A DNA stretch of 64,000 nt, from NCBI GenBank assembly GCA_047291315.1, contig JBDPYZ010000012.1:17737-81736 (forward strand), read 5' to 3'. Source of the stretch: Arsenophonus fragariae. GTDB lineage: Bacteria; Pseudomonadota; Gammaproteobacteria; Enterobacterales; Enterobacteriaceae. The stretch's first letter is position 1. Each line of letters starts with the position of its first letter. The notes under the pieces are model-generated. The model saw only the letters and a program-made list of their open reading frames with translations, ran no database searches and was not told the DNA's origin. Of this stretch, positions 9,194-18,663 are shown piece by piece. The translations under genes were made by a program, and so were the position numbers.

Positions 9194-10813
9194 CTACATA
9201 ACCAAACGGCGAATATCACTCATTAACTGTCCAATATGAGTGACAAAACGCGCTCCCTCTGCACCATCAATCACACGATGATCAAAAGAGAGTGACATAG
9301 ATAATATCAGACGTGAAATAAATTCACTACCATTCCATACTGGTTTCATTGATGAGCGAGATAGACCCATAATAGCCACTTCTGGCGCATTAATAATGGG
9401 TGTAAAACTCGTCGTACCAATACCACCTAAGCTAGAAATAGTAAAGCTGCCACCTTGCATATCAGACGCAGTCAACTTACCAGTACGCGCTTTCTTCGAT
9501 ACTTCCATCAATTCTTTTGAAAGTTCGATAATACCTTTTTTATTAACATCGCGAATAACAGGCACAACCAAACCATTTGATGTATCAACAGCAATACCAA
9601 TATGAACATATTTCTTCAATGTTAATCGCTGAGCATCCGCAGAAATTGAACTATTGAAACGAGGCATCTCTTCTAATGCTCGAGAAACTGCTTTCATGAC
9701 AAAAACTAACGGTGTAATTTTTATCCCCGTTTGCAACTTTTCCATCTCTTTATTTTGTTGCTTACGGAAAGCTTCTACTTCGGTAATATCAGCATTTTCC
9801 ATAACAGTAACATGCGGGATCATGACCCAGTTACGACTCAAATTAGCACTAGAGATCTTTTGAATGCGACCGAGTTCAACTTCTTCAACTTCACCAAATT
9901 TACTAAAATCAACTTTTGGCCATGGTAGCATGCCTGGCAAACCACCCGCTATAATTGTTCCGGCTTCAGAATATTTTACCACCTCTTTGACATAAGCCTG
10001 AATATCTTCACGCAGAATACGACCTTTACGCCCAGTTCCATTTACCTTAGCCAAATTGACACCAAATTCACGCGCTAAACGGCGAATAAGAGGTGTTGCA
10101 TGCACATACGCATCATTTTCAATAAATTCATTCTTAGTCTCAGAAGCACTGCTTGCCTTTGCAGTTAATGAGGCTTGAAGTGGTTCAGAAGATGGATCCG
10201 CTGATTTCGTTGCTATTTCAGTGCTACTAGTTTCCGCACTGTCAGCTGGTGAAGCTGCGGTGACATCAACCTCAAAAATCATAATAAATGAACCAGTTTT
10301 AATTTTATCGCCTTTTGCAATTTTGATCTCTTTAACTTCACCAGCAAAAGGTGCTGGCACTTCCATCGATGCCTTTTCGCCTTCTACAGTAATTAGTGAT
10401 TGCTCAACAGAGATTTTATCACCAACGTTAACCATTACATCAGTAACTTCAACCTCATCATTACCAATATCTGGTACAATAATTTCCTTTAATTCACTTT
10501 TTGCCCGATCCGCATCTTTGCTATCGGCTTTATCCGCGTTTGAGTCTGAAGTAGTTTTAGCGCTAGCTTCTGTTGCTTTTTCTGCTGTATCAAAAACCAT
10601 GATCAACTTACCGGTTGCCACTTTGTCACCAACAGCAACTTTGATTTCCTTCACAACCCCAGCCTGTAGTGACGGAACTTCCATTGATGCCTTTTCACCT
10701 TCTACGGTAATTAACGACTGCTCAACATCAACTTTATCGCCCACTTTTACCATAATTTCGGTAACTTCAACTTCATCAGCACCAATATCAGGAACGTTAA
10801 TTTCAATAGACAT
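9194..10813 (-). CDS. aceF: Pyruvate dehydrogenase E2, dihydrolipoamide acetyltransferase, two lipoyl domains
   Basis: Core of the pyruvate dehydrogenase complex; transfers acetyl groups to CoA. 539 residues against about 630 in E. coli. Two lipoyl domains are visible, each with the lipoylation motif GEKASMEVP: Lys41 and Lys147. Each is followed by a charged or Ala/Ser-rich linker (about 76-106 and 180-230). Then come the E1/E3-binding domain (VHATPLIRRLAREFGVN, about 236-275) and the catalytic domain with the SFDHRVIDGAEGA active-site motif near residue 511. E. coli has three lipoyl domains, so one repeat is missing here. The start 12 bp after the aceE stop indicates co-transcription with aceE. 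Confidence 0.98.
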   Translation of the reverse strand: MSIEINVPDIGADEVEVTEIMVKVGDKVDVEQSLITVEGEKASMEVPSLQAGVVKEIKVAVGDKVATGKLIMVFDTAEKATEASAKTTSDSNADKADSKDADRAKSELKEIIVPDIGNDEVEVTDVMVNVGDKISVEQSLITVEGEKASMEVPAPFAGEVKEIKIAKGDKIKTGSFIMIFEVDVTAASPADSAETSSTEIATKSADPSSEPLQASLTAKASSASETKNEFIENDAYVHATPLIRRLAREFGVNLAKVNGTGRKGRILREDIQAYVKEVVKYSEAGTIIAGGLPGMLPWPKVDFSKFGEVEEVELGRIQKISSANLSRNWVMIPHVTVMENADITEVEAFRKQQNKEMEKLQTGIKITPLVFVMKAVSRALEEMPRFNSSISADAQRLTLKKYVHIGIAVDTSNGLVVPVIRDVNKKGIIELSKELMEVSKKARTGKLTASDMQGGSFTISSLGGIGTTSFTPIINAPEVAIMGLSRSSMKPVWNGSEFISRLILSMSLSFDHRVIDGAEGARFVTHIGQLMSDIRRLVM

Positions 10814-10825
10814 TGATTTTACCTC

Positions 10826-13489
10826 TCATGCCAGACGCGGGTTAATTTTTTCTGGGTTGATGTGGTATTTTTTGATAGCTTCATCCACCAATTTTACATC
10901 CACTTCGCCACGTTTTGCTAATTCACCCAATGCCGCTACTACTACATAGGAAGTATCAACCTCAAAATAATGACGGAGGTTTTCACGACTATCTGAACGA
11001 CCAAAACCATCAGTACCCAAAACACGATAATCACTTGCAGGAATGTAGGAATGAATTTGTTCTCCAAATAATTTCATATAATCTGTCGATGCAACTGCAG
11101 GTGCATCATTCATGATTTGAGCAACATATGGTACACGAGGTTTATCAGATGGATGTAACATATTCCAACGCTCACAATCCTGTCCTTCACGAGCTAATTC
11201 GGTAAATGACGTTACACTATATACATCAGAACCAATACCATACTCACTAGACAAAATTTTTGCAGCTTCGCGTACGTGAAGCATCATTGAACCAGAACCC
11301 AATAATTGAACTTTGCCTTTATCACCTTTTAGTGATTCAAGTTTATAGATACCTTTACGAATACCTTCTTCAACACCAGCAGGCATCGCTGGCATATGAT
11401 AATTTTCATTCAAGGTAGTAATATAGTAGTAAACATTTTCTTGTTTCTCACCATACATACGCACTAAACCATCATGCATAATGACAGCAACTTCATAAGC
11501 ATAAGCTGGATCATAAGAGATACAGTTAGGTATGGTTAGTGACTGAATATGACTCTGGCCATCTTCATGCTGCAAGCCTTCACCATTCAATGTAGTACGT
11601 CCTGAAGTTCCGCCAATCAGGAAACCCCGCGCTTGCTGGTCTCCAGCTGCCCATAGCAGATCACCAATACGCTGAAACCCGAACATGGAATAATAAATAT
11701 AAAATGGGATCATCGGCTGGTTATTTGTGCTATATGATGTAGCGGCAGCTAACCAAGAGGCACCAGCACCCAATTCATTGATACCTTCTTGAAGAATTTG
11801 ACCTTTTTCATCTTCTTTGTAGTAAGCAACTTGTTCACGATCCTGAGGGGTATACTGCTGTCCATTTGGACTATAAATCCCAATCTGACGGAACAAACCT
11901 TCCATACCAAAAGTACGTGCTTCATCAGCAATAATTGGCACTAGACGATCTTTAATTGAGTTATTTTTTAACATTACGTTCAAAGCACGTACAAATGCGA
12001 TCGTGGTAGAAATCTCTTTATTTTGCTCTGCTAATAATTGGCTAAAATCTTCTAGTATAGGAATATCTAACTTTTCATCAAAAGTAGGGTTTCGCGCTGG
12101 TAAATATCCTCCTAATGCCTGACGACGCTCATGCAGATATTTGTATTCATCTGAATCTTTTTTAAAAGTAATAAAAGGCAATTTTTCTACTTGATCATCC
12201 GCTACCGGCACATTAAAGCGATCACGGAAATAACGAGCCCCTTCTAGGGTCATTTTTTTTACCTGATGGGCAATATTTTTGCCTTCTGCAGAATCACCCA
12301 TGCCGTACCCTTTAACAGTCTGGGCTAAAATTACTGTTGGCTTACCTTTAGTTTCTTGCGCTTGTTTAAAAGCGGCATAAACTTTTTTCGGATCATGGCC
12401 ACCACGGTTTAACGACCAGATTTCATCATCGGTCATATCTTTAACTAATGCACTTGTCTCAGGGTAACGATTGAAGAAGTGTTCACGAACATAAGCACCA
12501 TCTTTAGACTTAAATGTTTGATAGTCTCCATCCAAAATTTCATTCATTAACTGAATTAATTTACCTGAAGTATCCTTGCGCAATAATTCATCCCATCGGC
12601 CACCCCATAGGACTTTAATGACCAGCCATCCTGCACCGCTAAAGATACCTTCTAATTCATTAACAATCTTACCATTACCAGTAACTGGCCCATCTAGGCG
12701 TTGTAAGTTACAGTTAATCACAAAAACAAGATTATCTAACTTTTCACGAGTAGCAATCGTGATAGCACCTTTAGATTCAGGCTCATCCATTTCACCGTCA
12801 CCAAGAAAAGCATAAACTGTCTGATCTGCCGTATCCTTTAATCCTCGGTGTTGTAAATATTTTAAGAATTTTGCTTGATAAATAGCGCCAATTGGACCTA
12901 ATCCCATCGACACCGTAGGAAATTGCCAAAACTCAGGCATTAATTTAGGATGAGGATAAGAAGAAAGCCCTTTGCCACCAATTTCTTGCCGGAAATTGTC
13001 CATTTGCTCTTCAGTGAAACGACCTTCCAAAAATGCGCGTGCATAGATACCAGGCGAAATATGTCCTTGGAAATAAACTAAATCACCACCATTTTTATTG
13101 TTTTTTGCCTTGAAGAAGTGGTTAAAACAGACTTCATATAAAGTTGCAGAAGACTGGAAAGAAGCCATATGACCTCCTAACTCCAGATCTTTTTTAGAAG
13201 CTCGTAAAACCGCCATTACAGCATTCCAACGAATCGCCGAGCGAATACGACGCTCCAAATCCATGTTGCCTGGATAATCAGGCTCATCCTCTACGGAAAT
13301 AGTGTTGATATAATCACAGTTTCCAGAACCTGCTACTATATTAACGCCGCCCTTACGTGCTTGTTGTAATACTTGATCAATAAGATACTGAGCACGATCA
13401 ACACCTTCTTCACGGATGACCGATTCGATCGCCTGTAACCAGTCGCGAGTTTCGATCGGATCCACGTCATTCTTCGACATATCTGACAT
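10826..13489 (-). CDS. aceE: Pyruvate dehydrogenase E1
   Basis: Thiamine-diphosphate enzyme that decarboxylates pyruvate and acetylates the lipoyl arms of AceF. 887 residues, identical to the E. coli length, with the conserved start NDVDPIETRDWLQAIESV. The ThDP/Mg2+ motif begins GDGEMDEPESKG and ends NCNLQRLDGP (about residues 230-262). No internal defects. It is the first enzyme gene of the pdhR-aceEF-lpd operon, 164 bp downstream of pdhR, and should be controlled by PdhR through the operator upstream of pdhR. Confidence 0.99.
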   Translation of the reverse strand: MSDMSKNDVDPIETRDWLQAIESVIREEGVDRAQYLIDQVLQQARKGGVNIVAGSGNCDYINTISVEDEPDYPGNMDLERRIRSAIRWNAVMAVLRASKKDLELGGHMASFQSSATLYEVCFNHFFKAKNNKNGGDLVYFQGHISPGIYARAFLEGRFTEEQMDNFRQEIGGKGLSSYPHPKLMPEFWQFPTVSMGLGPIGAIYQAKFLKYLQHRGLKDTADQTVYAFLGDGEMDEPESKGAITIATREKLDNLVFVINCNLQRLDGPVTGNGKIVNELEGIFSGAGWLVIKVLWGGRWDELLRKDTSGKLIQLMNEILDGDYQTFKSKDGAYVREHFFNRYPETSALVKDMTDDEIWSLNRGGHDPKKVYAAFKQAQETKGKPTVILAQTVKGYGMGDSAEGKNIAHQVKKMTLEGARYFRDRFNVPVADDQVEKLPFITFKKDSDEYKYLHERRQALGGYLPARNPTFDEKLDIPILEDFSQLLAEQNKEISTTIAFVRALNVMLKNNSIKDRLVPIIADEARTFGMEGLFRQIGIYSPNGQQYTPQDREQVAYYKEDEKGQILQEGINELGAGASWLAAATSYSTNNQPMIPFYIYYSMFGFQRIGDLLWAAGDQQARGFLIGGTSGRTTLNGEGLQHEDGQSHIQSLTIPNCISYDPAYAYEVAVIMHDGLVRMYGEKQENVYYYITTLNENYHMPAMPAGVEEGIRKGIYKLESLKGDKGKVQLLGSGSMMLHVREAAKILSSEYGIGSDVYSVTSFTELAREGQDCERWNMLHPSDKPRVPYVAQIMNDAPAVASTDYMKLFGEQIHSYIPASDYRVLGTDGFGRSDSRENLRHYFEVDTSYVVVAALGELAKRGEVDVKLVDEAIKKYHINPEKINPRLA

Positions 13490-13653
13490 GGTCTATTCCT
13501 TATCTATTATCTGTTTCTAATGTAGTTTCTGAGCCATCTTTTGAACATATTTACTAAACCAGAAAGAAGAACAAAAGATAACTCCTATTGCCGCAACTTT
13601 GGCCCGAATAAATCAGAGCGGTAATGCAGACGCAGCAACAAAAATCTGCACTA

Positions 13654-14424
13654 CTAAATTAAATTTTGGTATTGTTTTACTCGGCGTAAAGAACGCTCAC
13701 GACGTGTATGCTCACGACTGATGTCCAGCAAAATCTCCTCAATAAATGCTAAATGGCGATGTGATGCTTCCTGTGCCTTTTCAGGCTCACGCGCGATAAT
13801 AGCTTCAAAAATTTGAGTTCTATGTTTACTTACTGCTGCATGCATTTCTTTACGTGTATATAAGCACTCAAAATTTTGTCTAATATTCTGCTCTAACATT
13901 GGAACCATACACCGAAGAATATGAAGTAATACCACGTTATGAGCTGCTTCAGTAACAACCAGCTGATATTGCAAAACAGCCTCAACTTCAGCATTAACAT
14001 CTCCACTCTCTTGAATATCCTGAATTTGTAGATGACTTATCTTAATTCTAGCCAGATCCTCATCATTTCCTCTTAAAGCAGCATAATAAGCGGCAATACC
14101 TTCAAGAGCGTGGCGTGTTTCTAAAAGATCAAATTGTGATTCCATATGCCCAGATAATAACTGGGTAAGTGGATCGCTAAAGCTTTGCCATAGATTTTTT
14201 TGGACAAATGTACCTCCTCCTTGCCGGCGAAGAAGAAAACCTTTAGCTTCAAGCTTCTGAATCGCTTCACGCAGAGAAGGTCGAGAAACATCAAATTGCT
14301 TGGCCAATTCACGTTCAGGCAGCAATTTTTCTCCGGGGCGCAATATTCCTTCAAGAATTAAATGCTCAAGGCGCTGTTCAATGACATCAGATAATTTAGG
14401 TTGGCGAATTTTGCTATAAACCAT
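13654..14424 (-). CDS. pdhR: Pyruvate-sensing GntR-family repressor
   Basis: 256 residues (E. coli 254). The N terminus YSKIRQPKLSDVIEQRLEHL leads into a GntR winged helix with PERELAKQFDVSRPSLREAI and LLRRQGGGTFVQ; the C-terminal FadR-type all-helical ligand domain includes ETRHALEGIAAYYAA and ASHRHLAFIEEILLD. PdhR represses its own operon and respiratory genes, and is released by pyruvate. A perfect operator lies 57 bp upstream of the start. The gene is intact, which matters because other carbon regulators in the window (cra) are dead. Confidence 0.98.
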   Translation of the reverse strand: MVYSKIRQPKLSDVIEQRLEHLILEGILRPGEKLLPERELAKQFDVSRPSLREAIQKLEAKGFLLRRQGGGTFVQKNLWQSFSDPLTQLLSGHMESQFDLLETRHALEGIAAYYAALRGNDEDLARIKISHLQIQDIQESGDVNAEVEAVLQYQLVVTEAAHNVVLLHILRCMVPMLEQNIRQNFECLYTRKEMHAAVSKHRTQIFEAIIAREPEKAQEASHRHLAFIEEILLDISREHTRRERSLRRVKQYQNLI

Positions 14425-14964
14425 ATTTACAATAGGCCATTCATATTTTGCGTAAATATTTATTTAACACTACCAAAGTTAATTGGTAATACCAATTTAT
14501 CCTAGATGTACATAAAGTAACAAAGTATTCACCAACTGTCCATAAAAGCTTAAATTTAACCTTAAAAAACTCGCACTTTTTGATAAAGATTTTTAAAAAT
14601 CCAAAAAAATGATAGTTTCAGTTTTTTTTAAGCACTAATGTTAATTTTTTAATATACCTATAATTAATCAACTGAAACGTTATTATTCGAATTTAATTAA
14701 ATTAACAGTCAATTTAAATGAATAAAATTAAATATGTAACTAAAAATATAACAGACTTTTATAAATGAACATTAATCATTTTTAGTAAAAACGATTGATA
14801 GAATTGATATAAAAAATACTTATTTAAAAATAGATCAAATAATTAAGAAAATTTAATTAATATAAGTATATTATCCTGATATTTTACAAATTAATATATT
14901 GAAATACTTAACCATATTATGTTAATGTAATGAAATATAATTGTTATGTTTATTGAATAAATAG
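14425..14964. other. pdhR-nadC gap: operator, otherwise empty
   Basis: 540 bp. Apart from the PdhR box near pdhR, the sequence is A/T-rich and shows no coding signal. In E. coli this interval holds aroP, ampE and ampD; none can be recognised here, not even as fragments. Confidence 0.6.
14481..14497 (-). promoter_or_regulatory. PdhR operator
   Basis: Perfect palindrome AATTGGTAATACCAATT, matching the known PdhR consensus ATTGGTnnnACCAAT exactly. It lies 57 bp upstream of the pdhR start, where autorepression of the pdhR-aceEF-lpd operon is expected. Confidence 0.88.
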
Positions 14965-15885
14965 CTAAGACATTTTAATAATGTCATCCAACGACTGATT
15001 AAATCTCATAGAAAGATCTATTGCTGTAATATTTTTAGTTAATGCACCAACAGAAATATAATCTATACCCGTATTAGTATACTCTTTTAATGTTTTCAAA
15101 GTAATATTACCAGAAACTTCGAGCACCACCTTTCCTTTAGCAATCATAACCGCTTCTTTCATCATAGAAATAGTAAAATTATCTAACATAACAATATCTG
15201 CTTTTGATTCCACTGCTTCAATCAATTCATATATATTTTCAACTTCAACTTCGATAGGAACGTTTGTATGCGTTAAACGCGCTTTCTTAATTGCTGAAGT
15301 AATATTACCTGCTGCAATAATATGGTTTTCTTTAATTAAATAAGCATCAAATAAACCTAACCTGTGATTAAAACCACCACCACAAAGCACTGCATATTTG
15401 AGTGCTGTTCTTAAACCAGGAATGGTCTTGCGCGTATCTAACAACTTTACTTCTGTTCCTTGTAATACCTCAACATAATTAGCTGTTTTGGTAGCAACAC
15501 CTGATAAAGTTTGTAGGAAATTAAGCGCAATCCTTTCAGCAGTTAACAATATATGGGCATTACCTTCGATAGCACAAAGTATCTGACCAGATTTAATTTT
15601 ATCGCCATCACTGACTTGCCATCTAAGCTGAACAGATTGATCAAGTTGCTGAAATATCTCCTCTACCCAACTCATTCCACAAAATATACCATCTTCACGG
15701 GTAATTATTTTAGCAATAGCCAACTTATTTTTTGCTAGTAATTGACCACTAATATCACTGTCTATATTTATATTTCCGCCTAAATCCTCTTGTAATGCAA
15801 AAGTAACATTAGCAGGAATATCTTGATGTAAACGTTCTAATAATTGATCCTTACGTCGTTCAACATCATGTGTGATAAGTACCAT
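14965..15885 (-). CDS. nadC: Nicotinate-nucleotide diphosphorylase (quinolinate phosphoribosyltransferase)
   Basis: Converts quinolinate and PRPP to nicotinate mononucleotide in de novo NAD synthesis. 306 residues, start ATG after AAGGAG. Family motifs include FALQEDLGG, REDGIFCGMSW, ERIALNFLQTLSGVAT, LDTRKTIPGLR, KYAVLCGGGFNHRLGLFD, IKENHI and the barrel segments IEVEVENIYELIEAV, IVMLDNF and VLEVSGNI. It looks fully functional. It is on the same strand as pdhR, the opposite relative orientation to E. coli, so a local inversion took place here. Confidence 0.97.
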   Translation of the reverse strand: MVLITHDVERRKDQLLERLHQDIPANVTFALQEDLGGNINIDSDISGQLLAKNKLAIAKIITREDGIFCGMSWVEEIFQQLDQSVQLRWQVSDGDKIKSGQILCAIEGNAHILLTAERIALNFLQTLSGVATKTANYVEVLQGTEVKLLDTRKTIPGLRTALKYAVLCGGGFNHRLGLFDAYLIKENHIIAAGNITSAIKKARLTHTNVPIEVEVENIYELIEAVESKADIVMLDNFTISMMKEAVMIAKGKVVLEVSGNITLKTLKEYTNTGIDYISVGALTKNITAIDLSMRFNQSLDDIIKMS

Positions 15886-16250
15886 TACAACTCCTTAATA
15901 TTTACGGTAAATAAATTATTGTTAATTTTTACGCCACAGTATTGTATAAATATCTCTAGTAAATTTTTTCATTAACTGACTTCAATCCAATACGTTACTA
16001 CAACATATAAAATCTAAATAAAAATTTTTTATACACAATTAATGTGGACGCTTCGATAATAAAAATTCTTTATCTTAAAATCGAATAAATAATACATTTC
16101 ATAAAACATATGACAAATATATATACTCCAATGAACTATTATAAATAGTTATTTATTTCTACCGTATGCAAACTTACAAATGATGACTAATATTAAAAAA
16201 TTTATTTCAATAAAAAATAGCCATTTGGTATCAAGATAACCTACTTAACT
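15886..16250. other. Gap between nadC and the hofC scar
   Basis: 365 bp of A/T-rich sequence with no coding signal I can support. In E. coli this interval would hold ppdD, hofB and most of hofC; only the very end of hofC is traceable, just downstream. Confidence 0.5.
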
Positions 16251-16373
16251 ATGTTAATAAAAAAGATAAAATTAATTGAACCAAAACTAATACTACTACT
16301 CGCTGTTGTAATTACTGGATTATTATTCACTATGTATTAGCCGATTTTGAATTTAGATAATATTATTTCTTAA
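16251..16373 (+). pseudogene. hofC: Type IV pilus assembly protein HofC/PilC, 3' end scar
   Basis: The frame reads LIEPKLILLLAVVITGLLFTMY, a TAG stop at 16338-16340, then PILNLDNIIS and a TAA. This matches the last transmembrane segment and tail of HofC/PilC/GspF proteins, whose usual ending is EP-(hydrophobic)-MYLPIFxLGxxI, with Leu changed to a stop. The position just upstream of coaE, on the same strand, equals E. coli order apart from guaC. It is all that is left of the ppdD-hofB-hofC cluster. Confidence 0.6.
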
Positions 16374-16496
16374 GTAATCAATGTAACAATAAAATAAAAA
16401 ATATTATTATTATGTTAAAATCCATTATAATAAACATAAAAAATTAACGGCCTTTGCTTGAAATTTGCAATTTAAATTTATTGAAAGAGAGGATGC

Positions 16497-17120
16497 ATGA
16501 GCTATATTATTGCTCTCACAGGCGGGATCGGAAGCGGCAAAAGTACCGTTTCAGATAAATTTGCATCCTTAGGAGTACCAATTATTGATGCAGATATCAT
16601 TGCAAGACAGATTATTATGCCTAATACTTATGCACTTAACATGATAAAACAACATTTCGGTTCAACTATTCTCAATAACGATGGTTCTTTAAATCGCGCC
16701 AAGTTAAGAAAAAAAATATTTAGCGATCCAATAGAAAAATATTGGTTAAATAATTTGCTTCATCCGTTAATACATCAAGAAACACAACGCCAGCTAACTT
16801 TATTTAACTCCCCTTATTTAGTTTGGGTTATACCGTTATTAATTGAAAATAATCTCGAACACCTTGCCAACCGGGTGCTAGTCATTGACGTAACACCAGA
16901 AGAACAAATAGCCCGAATAATAAAGCGTGACGGAATTAGCCAACAAGAAGCAAAAAATATTTTATCTAACCAAGTTAGCCGAACAAGGCGCTTACAAAAA
17001 ACTGATGATATAATTAATAATCACGATAACAACTTAACACTTGATGAAACTATAGCAAAATTACATCAGCAATACTTGCAATTAACTATGAATGCTTCTC
17101 AGAAAACACATAATGAGTAA
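16497..17120 (+). CDS. coaE: Dephospho-CoA kinase
   Basis: Last step of coenzyme A synthesis: phosphorylates the ribose 3'-OH of dephospho-CoA. 207 residues, E. coli length 206. The P-loop TGGIGSGKST is at residues 8-17, followed by IIDADIIARQI, the lid region, and HPLIHQETQRQL. The start ATG has AGAGAGG upstream. Its stop overlaps the start of the dead zapD, as in a normal coaE-zapD-yacG operon. Confidence 0.97.
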   Translation: MSYIIALTGGIGSGKSTVSDKFASLGVPIIDADIIARQIIMPNTYALNMIKQHFGSTILNNDGSLNRAKLRKKIFSDPIEKYWLNNLLHPLIHQETQRQLTLFNSPYLVWVIPLLIENNLEHLANRVLVIDVTPEEQIARIIKRDGISQQEAKNILSNQVSRTRRLQKTDDIINNHDNNLTLDETIAKLHQQYLQLTMNASQKTHNE

Positions 17121-17843
17121 TACTATTTCTATCATTATTTATGAACATCCATTAAATGAGAAAATACGCTCTTGATTACGCATGGAGTGTTTAATTCAGC
17201 AACTTATTGATTTGAAAAATATTAACTCATTAGCTACTGTGTTAGCTTTTTTTCGTGCCGTTTATGAATTAATCGAAGTATTGGATCGTAGCGATATATG
17301 TGCAGATATTATTGATAAACAAAAAAATAAACTTAATCAATGGTACACTGATCCCCATACAGATAAAAAACTGATTAAAAATCTTCTAAGAGAACTCTAA
17401 AAAAATCTCACTTCATTAAGAGAAGCACCACGCATTGGTCAACACTTACGGCAAGATAAAGATTAGTTATTGCTCGCCAGCACTTAAGTATATCCTGTGG
17501 TGGTTGTAGATTTGATTTACAGGCCTTACATTTATGGTTAAATACTCATAAAAAGGAATAAAAACTAGAATTAACTTTTGGATTGATGGCATTCTTACAT
17601 TACGTTTTGCTTTAAATATGCTACTAAATTTGATCCAATTTACCAGTCAAAAAAGCTATAATGGCTTCTATCAAAACAGTATAGAAAATGCTGATCTGAT
17701 CCGGATAAAATTACCGATAAATCTATCCTTATATCCTCAGATTTCTGGCCATAAAACACGTTTTGCTATCCGCTTCTTACATAAAGACAGCTAAAATGGT
17801 ATTGTTACCTGATGAATTACCATTTAAATTAGTCTATTGTTAG
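17113..17843 (+). pseudogene. zapD: Cell division protein ZapD, broken
   Basis: ZapD cross-links FtsZ protofilaments. The frame starts MSNTISIIIYEHPLNEKIRS and hits TGA where E. coli has Trp; it then continues LIQQLIDLKNINSLATVLAF and FRAVYELIEVLDRSDI to a TAA at 17398-17400. Further pieces follow in mixed frames: REAPRIGQHLRQDK, a segment matching CCSFDLPTLHIWLH (here CGGCRFDLQALHLWLN), the YPQISGHKTRFAIRF-like region, and a tail ending at 17843. At least three stops and several shifts show it is dead, although every other division gene in the window is intact. Confidence 0.9.
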
Positions 17844-17851
17844 GAGTCATT

Positions 17852-18064
17852 ATGCCAGATAAGCTCACGGTAAAATGTCCAACTTGCCATAAAATTGTTA
17901 TTTGGCAAGAAAGTAGTCCTTATCGCCCTTTTTGTAGCAAACGTTGTCGATTAATCGATCTTGGTGAATGGGCTGGTGAGGAAAAAAGGATCTCGAGTCA
18001 ACGAAATCTTTCTGAAATAGATGACTGGAGTGAAATCTTAGATGATCCTAACATTAAAAATTAA
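17852..18064 (+). CDS. yacG: DNA gyrase inhibitor YacG, zinc-ribbon protein
   Basis: 70 residues from ATG 17852, which has TAGGAGT upstream; this start is preferred over an upstream in-frame one inside the zapD relic. Four cysteines form the zinc ribbon: CPTCHK near the start and CSKRC about 17 residues later, followed by the conserved LIDLGEWAGEEKRI and an acidic tail. In E. coli YacG binds GyrB and inhibits gyrase. It survives although the gene before it is dead. Confidence 0.93.
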   Translation: MPDKLTVKCPTCHKIVIWQESSPYRPFCSKRCRLIDLGEWAGEEKRISSQRNLSEIDDWSEILDDPNIKN

Positions 18065-18169
18065 ATTTAAAATCAAAAACTCTATGATCTTATCTACACC
18101 ATTACATAACCCTCACGTAAAATGATTTAACAAACTTATTTATATTAACTTATCTGTGGGATATGCAAC

Positions 18170-18571
18170 TCAAATCACATTATTGATTAACATATCAACA
18201 ACTACTTTGTTCACAGGTGGAAATTCTTCAGCTACCAGTGATTTTTGTAAAAGCCAACGTGAAAATTGGCCTTCTTTTCCATAAGGCTGGCAATCCCATT
18301 GTTCCACAAGAAAAAAATGCAACGTTATCCTACGATCTGGAAATTCATGTTCAACAACCTGCAACAATTGACTGTTAATAACACCTATCCCAATTTCTTC
18401 TTTAAGCTCACGAAACAATGCTTCTACTGGCGTTTCGCCTACTTCTAATTTACCACCAGGAAATTCCCAAAAACCGCCCATATGTGAATTAGCTGCCCGT
18501 TGAGTAATAAAAATTTCTTGTTGTGCATTTCTAACAATACCAACAGCTATGTGTAATTGTTTTTTTTCCAT
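18170..18571 (-). CDS. mutT: 8-oxo-dGTP diphosphatase
   Basis: Removes 8-oxo-dGTP from the nucleotide pool. 133 residues. The complete Nudix box begins GGKLEVGETPVEALF and ends RELKEEIGI (about residues 36-58), with the preceding GGFWEFP. It follows secA on the same strand as in E. coli. Together with the intact mutH it suggests that at least parts of mutation avoidance are kept here. Confidence 0.96.
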   Translation of the reverse strand: MEKKQLHIAVGIVRNAQQEIFITQRAANSHMGGFWEFPGGKLEVGETPVEALFRELKEEIGIGVINSQLLQVVEHEFPDRRITLHFFLVEQWDCQPYGKEGQFSRWLLQKSLVAEEFPPVNKVVVDMLINNVI

Positions 18572-18605
18572 AAAAATAATTTAATTACTTTTGAAGTTTT
18601 ACAGT

Positions 18606-18642
18606 AAAAGAGCCGATATATTATTCTCCGCTCTTGTTTTTT
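18606..18642. terminator. Hairpin with T tract between secA and mutT
   Basis: Stem AAGAGC / GCTCTT (18608-18613 and 18630-18635) with a 16-base loop. On the plus strand it is followed by GTTTTTT, on the minus strand by TTTTAC. It may attenuate secA to mutT read-through; the long loop makes it weak. Confidence 0.35.
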
Positions 18643-18663
18643 CATTGTTTTAGCACATTAACT

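Noticed and set aside
10221..10949. 242-codon plus-strand frame opposite aceF
   Set aside because: It is a shadow of the Ala/Ser/Glu-rich lipoyl and linker region of aceF; no family resemblance.
17113..17400. TGA at a conserved Trp in zapD and TGA in sprT, suggesting TGA is read as Trp
   Set aside because: Other breaks in the same genes are TAA, TAG and frameshifts, and intact genes such as murC and murG end in TGA, so the code is standard.
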